From positions 1,351,155 to 1,415,154 of the forward strand of contig NW_025064892.1 in NCBI RefSeq assembly GCF_019112545.1: a stretch of DNA of 64,000 nucleotides. Direction: 5' to 3'. The stretch is from Guyanagaster necrorhizus. Taxonomy: Eukaryota > Basidiomycota > Agaricomycetes > Agaricales > Physalacriaceae. How positions within the stretch are numbered: the stretch's first letter is position 1; each line of letters begins with the position of its first letter. A program made the position numbers and the translations under genes. A model generated the notes under the pieces. The model did no database searches. It was given only the letters and a program-made list of their open reading frames with translations, and had not been told where the DNA came from. Positions 35,901-46,640 of this stretch are shown here, piece by piece.

Positions 35901-36263
35901 TGGGGGTCTTGGAGGGTACTTGTGTGCTCGGTGCTGCTTCTCCTCTTCTCTAGAATGTTCTTAAGTCGAGCCCCTAGGCCTGTCTTCTGTTTCTTTGGGG
36001 TATTGGACAGAGTTTCGGACAGAGAGAGGGATGTCGTGGAGGAGGAGGTCTGGCATGACATTTCAGAAGATTGTACGAATGCGCTGAAATTCTTGGTAGT
36101 GTCGAATGGCCCAGGCGGTAATTGATTGGTGTCCATGGCACAGCTGCATGATCACTAATAGACCGATCAAGGTTCCTATGATAGAAGCCAAGAGTTTGAA
36201 GAACTCATGAGTAAAGTTTGGATCAGATGGATTTAGAGCAGAGGGCATTTGGTTTCTCAGCAC
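32949..36263 (-). pseudogene. B2 gag and leader region (right half of the interrupted element)
   Basis: On the minus strand the region opens with ATG 36263, MLRNQMPSALNPSDPN, and a hydrophobic helix (FFKLLASIIGTLIGLLVI). Disordered parts and a segment conserved with C (35001-35558) follow, then the capsid region (33,600-34,150) and a CCHC knuckle (CFNCGQSGHIAWNC, near 33,400). The knuckle frame (33251-33541) ends near VKDRAKQ. Numerous stops interrupt it. The left edge joins 24796 across element C. Confidence 0.75.
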
Positions 36264-36290
36264 AAATAGGCTTGAGAAAAGGAAGCAAGA

Positions 36291-36303
36291 AGTCTCAAAC
36301 TAA
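36291..36303 (-). other. Self-priming primer-binding site of B2
   Basis: TTAGTTTGAGACT on the element's strand pairs with AGTCTCGAACTAA in the B2 LTR (plus 36457-36469), 12 Watson-Crick pairs and one U-G pair. Confidence 0.6.
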
Positions 36304-36304
36304 T

Positions 36305-36830
36305 TGTTAAGCCCAAATTCCATGTGACTAGAAACACGTGATAAACTGATAGAACCTCACACTTTGGGTTAGACTATCAGAGTTCACTTGTGTGTGACTA
36401 GTGTTGTGTAGTCAAGGCGTTGCAGTTCACTTGAGATAAGATGGTGAAGTAAAACTTTAGTTCGAGACTGGGGTGTTACAGTGAGAATTAAGCTACTTAA
36501 ATACTGTTTCGCTATCACATTATAAATAACTGTTCACAAAAGATATTGTCTGCTGTAGAGCTGTTTCCTCTATCATTGCCAGGCTTTCCACAAAAGCTGT
36601 TGTCTTGCTGTAGAGCTGTAGTCGTGCACTGCAATTTGAGGACAAAAGGAGCATTGTCTCTCCCTTCACAGCACATAGCAGTGCAACAGGAGAATGACCG
36701 ACTTGGGCTGCTGAGCTAAGCATTCTCATGGTCCTAAGTGCTGGCCTAAGCGCTCTGACTAAGCAAAGATAGGGGTCATTTCTAAAGAAAAAGAAAAGAA
36801 AATAGAAGAAAAATAGGAAAAATCATAACA
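36305..36830 (-). repeat. B2 5' LTR
   Basis: 526 bp, same length as its partner at 20352-20877. Followed by the GGATC duplication at 36831-36835. Confidence 0.9.
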
Positions 36831-36835
36831 GGATC

Positions 36836-37247
36836 AAGGCGTGGCAAGAGGCTTGAGCTTGAGAGTCGATGGTGAAGAATAAACTTTAGTTTGAGACTGG
36901 GGTATTACAGTGAGAACTAAGCTACTTAAATACTGTTCTGTTATCTGGCTATTAATAACTGTTCACAAAAGATATTGTCTGTCATAGAGCTGTTACCCCT
37001 GCTGTTGTCAGGCTCTCCACAAAAGCTGTTGTCTTGCTGTTGTGCTGTTGTTGTTGCACTGCAAGTTGGAGACAAAAGAGGTATTGTCTCCCCTTTACAG
37101 CACACAGCAGCATAATAGGAGAGTGACCAACTGGATTGCTGAACTAAGCATTCCCACAGTCCTAAGTGCTGGCCTAAGTGCCCTGACTAAGCAAAGATAG
37201 GGGTCATTTCTGAGAAAAAAGAAAAGAAAATAGAAAAAATCATAATA
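36836..37247 (-). repeat. B1 5' LTR, proximal piece
   Basis: Continuation of the LTR begun at 20246, after the B2 insertion. Contains the TATTTAAG-like box, the segment complementary to the B1 primer-binding site (36886-36898) and an eroded end (CATAATA where sisters have CATAACA). Confidence 0.8.
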
Positions 37248-38214
37248 TCAAGTGGCTTAGCATGAAATCATCACAGGAGAGGTATACTGCCATCCAATTA
37301 GTGAGATGCACACTGAATGGTTATATGTTTTGCAGTGAACACAATCAATCCAGCAGTATATAATGAGAATACAGATATCTCATTCATGGAATGAATTTCC
37401 ACAGCTGGCCTGTTCTCACCATTGACTACAAAGGGTCATTGTTCTATATATTTGTGAGCATAGCTTGGACTGATGAAAAATATAGATAAAGTCTCATAGG
37501 ATATATTAGAATAAACAGTCACCATTAGTGAGGCCTTGCTATGAACTAAAGAGCTACAATAACCATATGAAGTGATGCATTTCTAGGACTGCTCAATGTC
37601 ACCATTGAATATCAATCCTCATATTGTCAGTGTAGTTTTATATGGATAAATATCTCAAGTTCAAGTATTCAAAATTTTATGAGATTTTGAGGCCTATAAA
37701 GTCCACAACTCAATTAAATAAAGAAACCAAGCCACCACTGCCACTCAAAGCTGCACCTGTGTCTTTCTGCAGATCAGTCCCAACTCCTTTGGCTAAGCAG
37801 CATGTCATTCATTGCATCTGGCTCTGAGATCCCAAAGAACCTGTGATGGCTGATCTACTTAGTGGCAAGATCACTGAGAATGATTAGTAAGTCTGAGATA
37901 CCATGCTTAATAATTTCTATTATATATGGTCTATTCCTAAAGCTTCAATCATTACAATTAGAATGTGTGAAAGCAGACTAATAGCATGGATGAAGAAGGT
38001 TGGAGAGATTGAGTATGCAAAGAAGGAGATCAAGTGGGCCAAAGTGGATAAACATCCTTGAGAGGTTTTTTTTATATGACATAGATAGACTTCTCAATGA
38101 TAAGGACTCTAGTATCCTGACTTCAAAACCATTAGAGCAACTCATAGTGGTCTACATGAAGAATGACAAAGAAGTATTGTCATGATTTTTGCCTTTAAAT
38201 CATGACCTGCTGAT
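37248..38214. other. CpG-free decayed DNA, no gene identified
   Basis: AT-rich and without CG from about 36,869 to 40,204 by eye. Frames at 37642-37827 and 38000-38185 are short and unrecognised. Confidence 0.45.
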
Positions 38215-38673
38215 TGTTATGATTTTTACATTTTCTTTCTTGATTAATTCCTATTTTATGCTTAGTCAGAGTGCTTAGCTAGGTGCTTAGGACTGTGAGA
38301 CATGCTGAGTCACTATAATAGGCCAAGTTGGTTATTGTCCTTCAATAATGATAAAGTTCCTTAACAACAGACAATACTCTTTTGTAGGTAGTAATGATAC
38401 TTAAAGATAATGAGCACAGTAGCATAGAAACACACAATTGGTACATATATTTTTAACTAGCCTTCAGACAGTATATAAGTATTATAGCTCTTGCTGTAGA
38501 TACCCAGCTTCAAGCTAAAGTTTATCTTTATTATTCTACTTTGAGCTGACTTGTATTGGCCTTAAGATACAATACCACATAAAGCACATATAGTGAACTT
38601 AGACATGACTGTATGAACTTGATACAGCATTTATTTATCATGTGTTTAGGTTATATGTTGCTTGGGCTTAACA
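38215..38673 (+). repeat. Decayed solo LTR of the B/D family
   Basis: Begins TGTTATGATTTTTACA and ends TTGGGCTTAACA, in plus orientation. It lacks CpG and contains a CTTCAAGCTAAAGTTTA block equivalent to the transcript start of the family. Flanks CTGAT (38210-38214) and CTAAT (38674-38678) may be a duplication with one change. Confidence 0.65.
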
Positions 38674-39089
38674 CTAATGCTTGTCAATCTCAACCTTAGG
38701 TCAACTTTATAAAGGATGATGAAGACATGATGATACCATGGCTATGCCTTATTCATCAATACACAATAAATAGCAAGAAACAATGCAGTAACTGTCACCA
38801 TTCCACATCTTGAATACAATAAGAACTGCAGCATATAGAAAACTCATTATAGTGATGGTATAGCAGAATGACAATGATGAACAAAAGCAAGGGCACAGTT
38901 ATTGTCATCTCAGACAATGAGCAGAGAGCATGGAAAGCAGATAATAGTCACCTGTAGGGCATAGGGTTCTTTAGACAGTATTTAAGGCAGTAGTACACAT
39001 TGATGTGCTCTAGTCTCAAGCTAAGGTTTAATATACCTGCTAAACTCTGACTATCTGATGTGAATACTCTTGCCAACAATATTCTCATT
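38674..39089 (+). other. Decayed sequence including LTR-like fragment
   Basis: Around 38,960-39,040 a TATTTAAGGCAG box and AGTCTCAAGCTAAGGTTT resemble the promoter part of the same LTR family, so this may be the eroded 5' side of element D. No CpG. Confidence 0.4.
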
Positions 39090-41990
39090 ATGTCAAAAAC
39101 TAAGGAGAAACATTGACAATTGGTTCAACAAGTACTTGCTCTGATGAGGAAGCACAAATTATTCCTCAAAGTGGAGAAATATGAGTTTAAGGTATCAGAG
39201 ACAGAATATCTTGAGGTAATAATCAGTGAGAGAAGCATTTGAATGGACCCAATCAAGGTAGCCAGAGTCATAGAATGGCCAGAACCAACAAAGAAAAAGA
39301 AGTTACAATCTTTTTTAGAATTTACTAACTTTTATTGATGATTTATCCAAGATTACAGCAAGATTATGCAATTCATGACTCAATTGACAGGCAATGCCCC
39401 ATGGACCTGGAGACCCTCCCAGCAGCATGCATTTAATGATCTCAAACAATGATTGGCTGAGGATGTTGTCTTTATCATACCAACTCAAGGAGAAAGATTC
39501 TGAGTGGAGGCAGACTCAAGTGAAGAGGCAATTGGAGCAGTACTATTCTAAGAACAGAATGAAAAGTGGCAGCTGGTCACCTTTCTATCCAAAGCATTGA
39601 TGATAACAGAGCAGAACTATGAAATTTATAACAAAGAGCTTTTAGCAATCATGTTAGCTCTGGCTGAATAGCATCATTATCTCATTGGAGCAGTTCAGAC
39701 CTTTGAGATCTGGACTGATCATCAAAATCTCTGGTATTTCTGACTTTCTCAGAAGCTCAATCACTGACAAGTCTGCTGGATAACTGAGCTCTCTGAATAT
39801 GACTATTCACTATACTACAAGGCAGGAGTGGCCAATAGGAAGGCTGATCTCCTCAGTCAACATACTGATCATGATCAAGGAGGAGAAGACAATGAAAGAA
39901 TGGTGTTATTAAAATCTGAACACTTTTGGGCTATAATAATGCCAACTGAGAAAGAAATACATGAGTGCATCAAAAGTGCAATAAGGAATAACAGCAAATG
40001 GGACCAACAAGTGGCCCCATCAATAAACCATGAGCAAGGAATGACAAAGAAGGGAGGGTTGATCTGCTATGATGGCCAGATCTTTATTCTCTAAGACCAA
40101 TCACTTTGTGGAGAAATAATTGCCACTTGCTATGACCATATGACAGCAGAGCATTCCAGTATCACCAAGACCAAAAAACTAGTTCTATGAGAATACAGAT
40201 GTTACGATTTTTCTTATTTTTCTCCTATTTTCTTTTTTTTTTCCTCAGAAATGACTCCTATCTTGGCTTAGTCAGAGCACTTAGGCCAGTGCTTATGACC
40301 GTGGGAACGCTTAGCTCAGCAACCCAAGTCAGTCATTCTCCTGTCACACTGCTGTGTGCTGTGAAGGGAGAGACAATGCTCTTTTTGTCCTCAAATTGCA
40401 GTGCACGACCACAGCTCTGCAGCAAGACAACAGCTTTTGTGGGAGGCCTGGCAATGATAGGGGAAATAGCTCTACAGCAGACAATATCTTTTGTGAACAG
40501 TTATTTATAGCACAATAACAGAACAGTATTTAAGTAGCTTAGTTCTTGCTGTAACACCCCAGTCTTGAACTAAAGTTTTACTTCACCATCTTATCTCGAG
40601 CTCCTGCTACTTGCAACGCCTTGACCTCACAACACTCTCATCACATCAGTGAACTCAGTCGGACATACCCAAAGTGCGAGGTACCGAACTGTTTATCACA
40701 TGTTGATTGTCACATGGAATTTGGGCTTAACAACAGATGGCTAAAGATGGAATAGGATATCAAGTGCTATATAAAGAGATGTGAAACATGTCAATGAGAA
40801 AAGGCTTCAATACAGCCACAGGCAGCACCACTTTATCCAAATGAAATCCTCATAACACCATGGATCCATATCTCTGTCAATATGATAATAGAACTACTGG
40901 ACTGTAATAGATTGACTCATGATTGTTGATTGCTTCTCTAAAGCGATCATACTAATCACATGCTCAACCAAGTTGATCTCAGAGGGATGGGCAAAGATTC
41001 TCCACAATGAAGTCTATGCCAAATATAGCATACCACAAGTCATTATATCAGACTGAGAACCTCAATTTGTCTCCAAATTCTTAGATGACCTATACTGACT
41101 TCTAAATATATGCTACAATGCTTCAACCACATATCACCCACAAACTGATGGCTAAATAGAACACATTAATCAGGAGATAGAAAAATACCTCTGATTATTC
41201 ATTAATTATCAATAAGATGATTGGGTAGAATGGCTAGCTCTAGCCACTTTTCAACACAATAATTGTGTCTATTCTGCAATCAGAAAAACTCCATTCTTTG
41301 TCAACCATGGCTATCACTCCAACATCTCCCATATGAGACAATTATACACTTCAATGCCAGCATCCTCAGATTTTGCATGCACCATGGACAAAATCTATGA
41401 TGAGACCTAAGCCATGCTTAAAAGATCAGTGGCCACAATGAAAAAACAATACAATAAACATCACTATAAATCACATCAATATTCTGTCAATGATAAAGTT
41501 TGGCTGGATACTACAAACCTTCACCTCTCTCATCTGAAATGCAAAACTAGCTGACAAACACACAGGACTATTTCTCATTCTTACTAAAGTCAGCACCTCT
41601 GCATACAAACTTCACCTCTCTGTTAGCTGGAGAGTTCACAATGTCTTTAATGAATCCCTTCTCACATTTTATATTGCATCAGCCTTTTCCAATCAAAACT
41701 GACTACCTCCACCTGAACCAGAACTGATCAATGATAAAGAACACTATGAGATTGATCAGATTCTTAACTATAAACTGCATAAAATCAGAGCTTGCAGCAG
41801 AGAAACATGAACAACAGTTGACTATTTGGTTAGCTGGAAGAGCTATGGCTCTGAGTCCAATCAGTGGGTGAACAAGCAGCTGATGAATGCTGACAACACT
41901 ATTTGCAACTACAAACTCTCCCTAGAATAGCTATTGGGACAATAGTCTTAAAAGGGGGGTAATATTATGATTTTCTCCCTTTCTTATGTT
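39090..41990 (+). mobile_element. Element D: old CpG-free Ty3/Gypsy pol, split by a solo LTR
   Basis: Plus-strand remnants start in the reverse transcriptase thumb (LMRKHKLFLKVEKYEF) and continue through RNase H (QNYEIYNKELLAIMLAL), the integrase zinc region and core, and the chromodomain (DYLVSWKSYGSESNQWVNKQ). They end at a TAG near 41,930, a stem-loop (41931-41945), a purine tract (AAAAGGGGGGTAA) and the first bases of an LTR (TATTATGATTTTC). Stops and frameshifts are frequent. Gag and most of the reverse transcriptase are absent. The LTR at 40200-40732 interrupts it. Confidence 0.8.
40200..40732 (+). repeat. Solo LTR (B family) inserted in element D
   Basis: 533 bp, TGTTACGATT to GGGCTTAACA, flanked by the perfect duplication ACAGA (40195-40199, 40733-40737). 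It still contains several CpGs, whereas the surrounding D sequence has almost none, so it arrived later. The internal region was probably lost by LTR-LTR recombination. Confidence 0.9.
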
Positions 41991-44240
41991 TGTGACACTC
42001 ACCTTGGTGGTTATCTTTCTCTAGATCATCCAGAAATCTATCAAGTTCTATCAGAATGTCAAAGCAGTTGAGTGAGTCTTTTCTATGCATCTGAAGCTGA
42101 TCTGTCAAAGGAAGATCAAGTTGTCCAAATGGTTCAGGAAGCTACAGACAACTTTGGGAGAATTGATTATGCTGCCAACATCACTGAGGTATGCATATTC
42201 TCTTGACTCAGATTAGACTGATGAGTTACATGATAGATATCTGAAAACTCTCCTACACCAACAGCTGACACCTTTCTGGCCATCTATGACCATTGTCTTC
42301 TTGTTGAGTGAGCATGCAAGCTTTGTCACAGACCATTCATTTATTGCAGATAGTGATACTTTTATTATATGAAATAAGTTTGTTCTAGTACAAAATGTGG
42401 GTATTTCAAAGTGCCACATGTTCTTGACTACTGTCATTCACTGAAATTCTGTCTGGGTGCTCTAATCACCATCTCTTTCAATCACACTCAATTTTGCCAT
42501 AAAGAACATTGATTGAAGGGGCTTACAGTGACTGGAGAAAAAGGTTTCTTGATATCAGCCATTCAGTTCTTGGCAGCTTCTAGTTGCACCTCCATTCTTG
42601 CAGCCTTATTATGAGTCTTGAATAGCTTCATAAAATACCATATAACAATGCATCCACAATTTCAACCAAATCTTAATTCACATGAGTCATATTCTTACAT
42701 GAATTAAGATATGATCAGTCATGTGGTAAATAATGTGACATGTTTAGTGAACATAAAATACCAGTCATACTAACCAGTTTGGGAGTGGATTGTACATTTT
42801 TCATGCATCTATGAACTAAGGGCTTTGTGGATGTGATAGACATATCAAAGCATTGCAATAGATGCTGACATGGTAGAAGAGTTAAGATGTGTTCTCACTC
42901 TTCTCTTTTGAATAAAATGATATTTTCTTTTTTATCCTGTGGACAATACCAAATTTCTCTTAGATCCATCTTTCCATCATCTGCTGAAATATAGCTCTCA
43001 GACAATGAATTTATTTAATTATATTTTACAGATCATAATCATATGTAAGTTGTCATCACTTCATAATATTGAAGTTCAATTGACTCTCCTAACCACTTTG
43101 AGCTTGATTTCTCAACACTGCATTTTATGGCATATGGTATCCAACTATGCTTGAAGTATTCAAGAAGTTGCTCATCAAATATTGTTGGAATTTTACCAGA
43201 AAGTTCTAGAAAGGGCAATCCAGCATCATGCTGAGAGTTGATGAGTAAGCTCAAGAGAAAGAGAAAGTTGTAGTAAATTTTAGATATAAGCCTGGAGAGT
43301 ATAAATACAAGCTCTGTAGAAGCTGTAGAATAATAAGTTCATTCTATCTGACCTTATCAGCCTGGAGTCTACCCTGTGCATCACCCAGGATTTCCAACAA
43401 ATATGCCTGCCTACCACCCTTGTAAGTCATTGTGAATATAGCATCCATTTGGACTTCTGATGCAATTGAAATCCAAATTAACATGCTCTCAGCATTTTCT
43501 TGGAGTCAAGATATAGGATTCATCTATATTGGATCTATTGCTATCATCAGGTTACCCATCATGTGGACAATAATAAAGATGAGAATAGATCAAGATAACA
43601 CAGCAGTTGCTATGCTCAAAGTATGCTTCTATCATGCAAGTAGAAATGATTTCTGATGTTTCTACAGAATGTTAAACAGTATTTCATTGACTTTAATGCA
43701 TTTATTGAAGATCAGTGTGCCTCCTGTCAAGTGGGCACTGAGGAATGAAATGCAATTCAGCTTTGCTTATTGACCATAACTCAGTATGTGCACTAACAGC
43801 AGTCACTTCAGGGTGTTGTCTAACAAGTATGTATCAAGATAATGTCTAGTGTCAAAACAGAGAGCAGAAGCCCTGTATTCTGCTGTATGCACCTTCACTC
43901 TATGCATCTATCTTCTTAAGACTGATCTCAACATAATCACATGCAATCTGAGTATCAAGGAAAGAAAGATATGGGTAATTGTAGAGAATTATTTGGTGTT
44001 TAGAGTAATATTAGCAGCTATGCCATTGCAGAATCAACTAGAAGCCACCAAGCATTGGGTGGATCAGGTCAACACAGCATACCCTCCAGTGGCTGCAGTT
44101 GATGAAGCTTTATTGTAATCACCTTGGACAAAATGAAGAGCAGAGTACTGAAATGCTGAGAAGTGGCACAAGAATGAATCAACAATATGCAGGATGCACA
44201 CCACCAAATCACTAACATCAAGTCATAATGTGGTTCAAGG
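41991..44240. other. CpG-free decayed DNA with gene scraps
   Basis: Apart from the dehydrogenase fragment at 42084-42187, I recognise nothing. By eye no CG occurs between about 40,945 and 45,427. Frames such as 43432-43656 and 43849-44118 have no domain I can name. Confidence 0.4.
42084..42187 (+). pseudogene. Short-chain dehydrogenase/reductase fragment
   Basis: Translates as YASEADLSKEDQVVQMVQEA followed by TDNFGRIDYAANIT. This is the classical SDR segment ending in the NNAG-type motif (here AANIT). A GTATGC directly after GAG could be an intron donor. No catalytic YxxxK or Rossmann glycine motif was found nearby. It is probably a host gene scrap trapped among decayed transposons. Confidence 0.6.
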
Positions 44241-45540
44241 GAGGAATGATAACATCTGGCTCCTCAGTATATAGAGAATGTAACATTGATAGAGTGCAAT
44301 AGAATGTAATTCAAGGATATATATTGTGGTTTTACTAGGACAAAGTTGTCTGTGTCACTGAATACAATAAAATCTATCTCAAACAGTCTGTCTGGTGCAG
44401 TTTCTGGACTGATATGATATGCCTGGTTGTGACTTATACACAAATACTGGCTGTTCTGAACTGTCTCAGATCTGTTCTGACTGTCTGACACAAACTTTCA
44501 GTTGCTTTCTGGAGTTCTTGCACAAAACAAAGTGATCTGGTCACCACAATACTATTCAAGTGGAGTCTATGACTCAAAGCTCTTAACACAACTCTTACTG
44601 TTTGCTTGGTAGCATTTCAAGAGAGGTCAGAAACCTTTCTTTCCCCTATACATGATCTGATATTTATACTTTCTAGCTACTCATAGCTGACTAACATAAA
44701 CAACTATTGACTAATATGCTTGCTGATACAACCTGGAAGACTAAACACATTCTCTGACAGATATGAGCTCATCTATGGCTGCAGGATGAGTATGAGCTCA
44801 TATGCAGTGGTTGGGCAGATATGAGCTCATTTGCAGCCAGCTTGATTGGATGACTGGACTCTGCCTGATCCATACTGGCATACTGATCATACAAGTCCTT
44901 CAGATCTGGAAACCTCCCTTGCTAATCACAAGGTCCACTAGTATTCTGGTTGCCATCAGATACTGAGGTGATGCCCTTTGAGAGAGCTGGCCCTTCACCA
45001 GATAATTACTTACTTATTATCTCTTACTGTGGCATAGAGTGACTAACCTGGTAGAAAAAAAAATTAAATATATTCAACTTTTTACCAGGTATGGTTGCCC
45101 AGCATATCAGTACCCAGTTAGAATATTTGCAGACCAATACACAATGAGAACACATAACACTTGCATACAATACCTTTGAATTTGGAATGTGTCTACCTGT
45201 GATTTTATTCATTTGAACTATGCATAGCAATTTGTTTTCTCAGATACAGCAACATGGATTTCTGGACTCTTTGATTTGAGATTTTGACAGAGTGGCAGAG
45301 ACATGTTCTTTATGCTCAAGAATGTAGAAACCTCCAATTTTTACATGCTGAAAGTGAAAGAAAATTGAAATTATTTCTGTCTCTTATGTATGTCAATATC
45401 ATGAAAAGGAACAGTGGATGAATCACCGAACTCAGGAGTTTGAAAGCAAGAAAATTTTGGCTGCACAGAGAAATATTGACAGATGCGGACAGAGTCAATG
45501 GCTTGGACACTTGAGAGGCGGGGTTACTTTCACGTCTTAG
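44241..45540. other. CpG-free region, possible LTR-like sequence; no gene
   Basis: AAGGGAGGAATGATAACATC near 44,240 looks like a purine tract followed by an element end (TGATAACA), but no second copy is present. The block ends where CpGs return at about 45,428. Confidence 0.3.
44763..44849. repeat. Three imperfect 29-bp tandem units with a palindromic core
   Basis: The 10-bp palindrome ATGAGCTCAT starts at 44763, 44792 and 44821, exactly 29 bp apart, with variable sequence between. It could be repeated binding sites in a decayed LTR; function unknown. Confidence 0.6.
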
Positions 45541-45546
45541 TACTTG

Positions 45547-46640
45547 ATGCACTTGTTGCATAATGAAATACAGTCTAAAAAGCATCGGAAGTTATTTCCG
45601 ATGTATACATACGGCCCGGGAGCCGACCCTGCCCTTGATCACGCTACTAGCTGGGCCGCATCCTTCCTTCTTAATACGATGATCGACCCTGAGCTCCCTG
45701 CCGAACTCATTGAAGCCATTATTTCGGATTTCTGATACTCGGAGAACTCTTCTCAAGACCGTATCACCTTCATGAAAACTTGCCCTCTCGTCAGCAACCT
45801 CTGGAAGGAGGTTTTTGCGCATATTTCATCCCGCGACATATACGTTCCAACGGTTGCGTATCTCGTCCACCTCAGCACTGTCATTCGCACCAATAGCTCC
45901 GTTATCTACTGTTCTGATCTTTTCCAATCCACCCGTACAATTACCCGCCATGTCGACCTCACCGAAACTACCGGTGACGTCGCCATGGAGCCCTACTCAG
46001 CCCTATGTAGCTTGCCTAATCACTCTGGCTTTCGCAGATGCTTTCCGAATATCGAGAGAATACATTTGGAGGTCAACTACTGCATCCGAGGCGGCTGGCA
46101 CGAGCTCATACTGTGCCACCAACAGCTCATCCGGACGCATATATCCATAGCGCTTGACCAAGCGATGACCGAGCTCAGTGTCCTACCTGTCGCTTGGCAC
46201 ATCGTTGCGGAGAATCCAGAGGTCGATCACGTTGGTGGCGTCATCGCTGATGTTCACTGGGACATCTTCCTGAGGGAGGTCACTCTAGCAGTCGCCCCAG
46301 GAATGCTGTGTTGCATCAGGAAGGATCCGTTCAAGGACACGGTATCGAAATCGACATACGTCGGTGGTCTGCTGCATTTCCGAGGACACGCTCTCCTTGC
46401 CGAAAGAATGGGTGATGTGCGACATATAAATTATTACTTCCGGAAGACTGCCTCAAAACCTCCAGGTGAGAGGCTTTCTAATGCTCTTTCTCCCTGAAAT
46501 TTCTCATGTTTTATCAAGGTTTGTGGGCCCTGATAGGCGAAGTATACGAAGATATGAAGGGAGCGTTCATCCCTTCTGCGTCCGTCTATTCGTGCTGGAA
46601 GACTATCTTGGGCGAAGCGCCTGGACAACGAAAGCTCTGA
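45547..46640 (+). pseudogene. F-box protein of the expanded Agaricomycete family, one in-frame stop
   Basis: F-box proteins recruit targets to SCF ubiquitin ligases. The reading frame gives LPAELIEAIISDF, a TGA (45733-45735), then YSENSSQDRITFMKTCPLVS and NLWKEVFAHISSRDIYVP. This is a typical fungal F-box followed by the usual beta-strand-rich part (TRTITRHVDLTETTGD, FPNIERIHLEV). The position of the TGA is usually Trp in relatives I know, so TGG to TGA is likely. A 53-nt intron (46466-46518, GTGAGA...ATCAAG) joins KPPG to LWALIGEVYEDMKG and the product ends at TGA 46638. The start may be 45547 or 45601. If translation starts at the later Met (45772), an F-box-less protein could be made. CpG content is normal, unlike the transposons on the left. 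Confidence 0.7.

Larger units (their letters stand above)
20352..36830 (-). mobile_element. Element B2: complete Ty3/Gypsy element, carrying nested element C
   Basis: Two 526-bp LTRs (20352-20877 and 36305-36830) are flanked by the perfect 5-bp direct repeat GGATC (20347-20351 and 36831-36835). The internal region reads on the minus strand as gag then pol. It is interrupted at 24796/32949 by element C, whose flanks rejoin into a continuous sequence. Excluding C, B2 is about 8.3 kb. About 30 differences separate its LTRs by eye (roughly 6 percent), so it is older than C. Confidence 0.9.

Noticed and set aside
44240..44270. Copia-type 3' LTR start (purine tract then TGATAACATC)
   Set aside because: No second LTR, no pol upstream that I could read; left as part of an unassigned decayed block.
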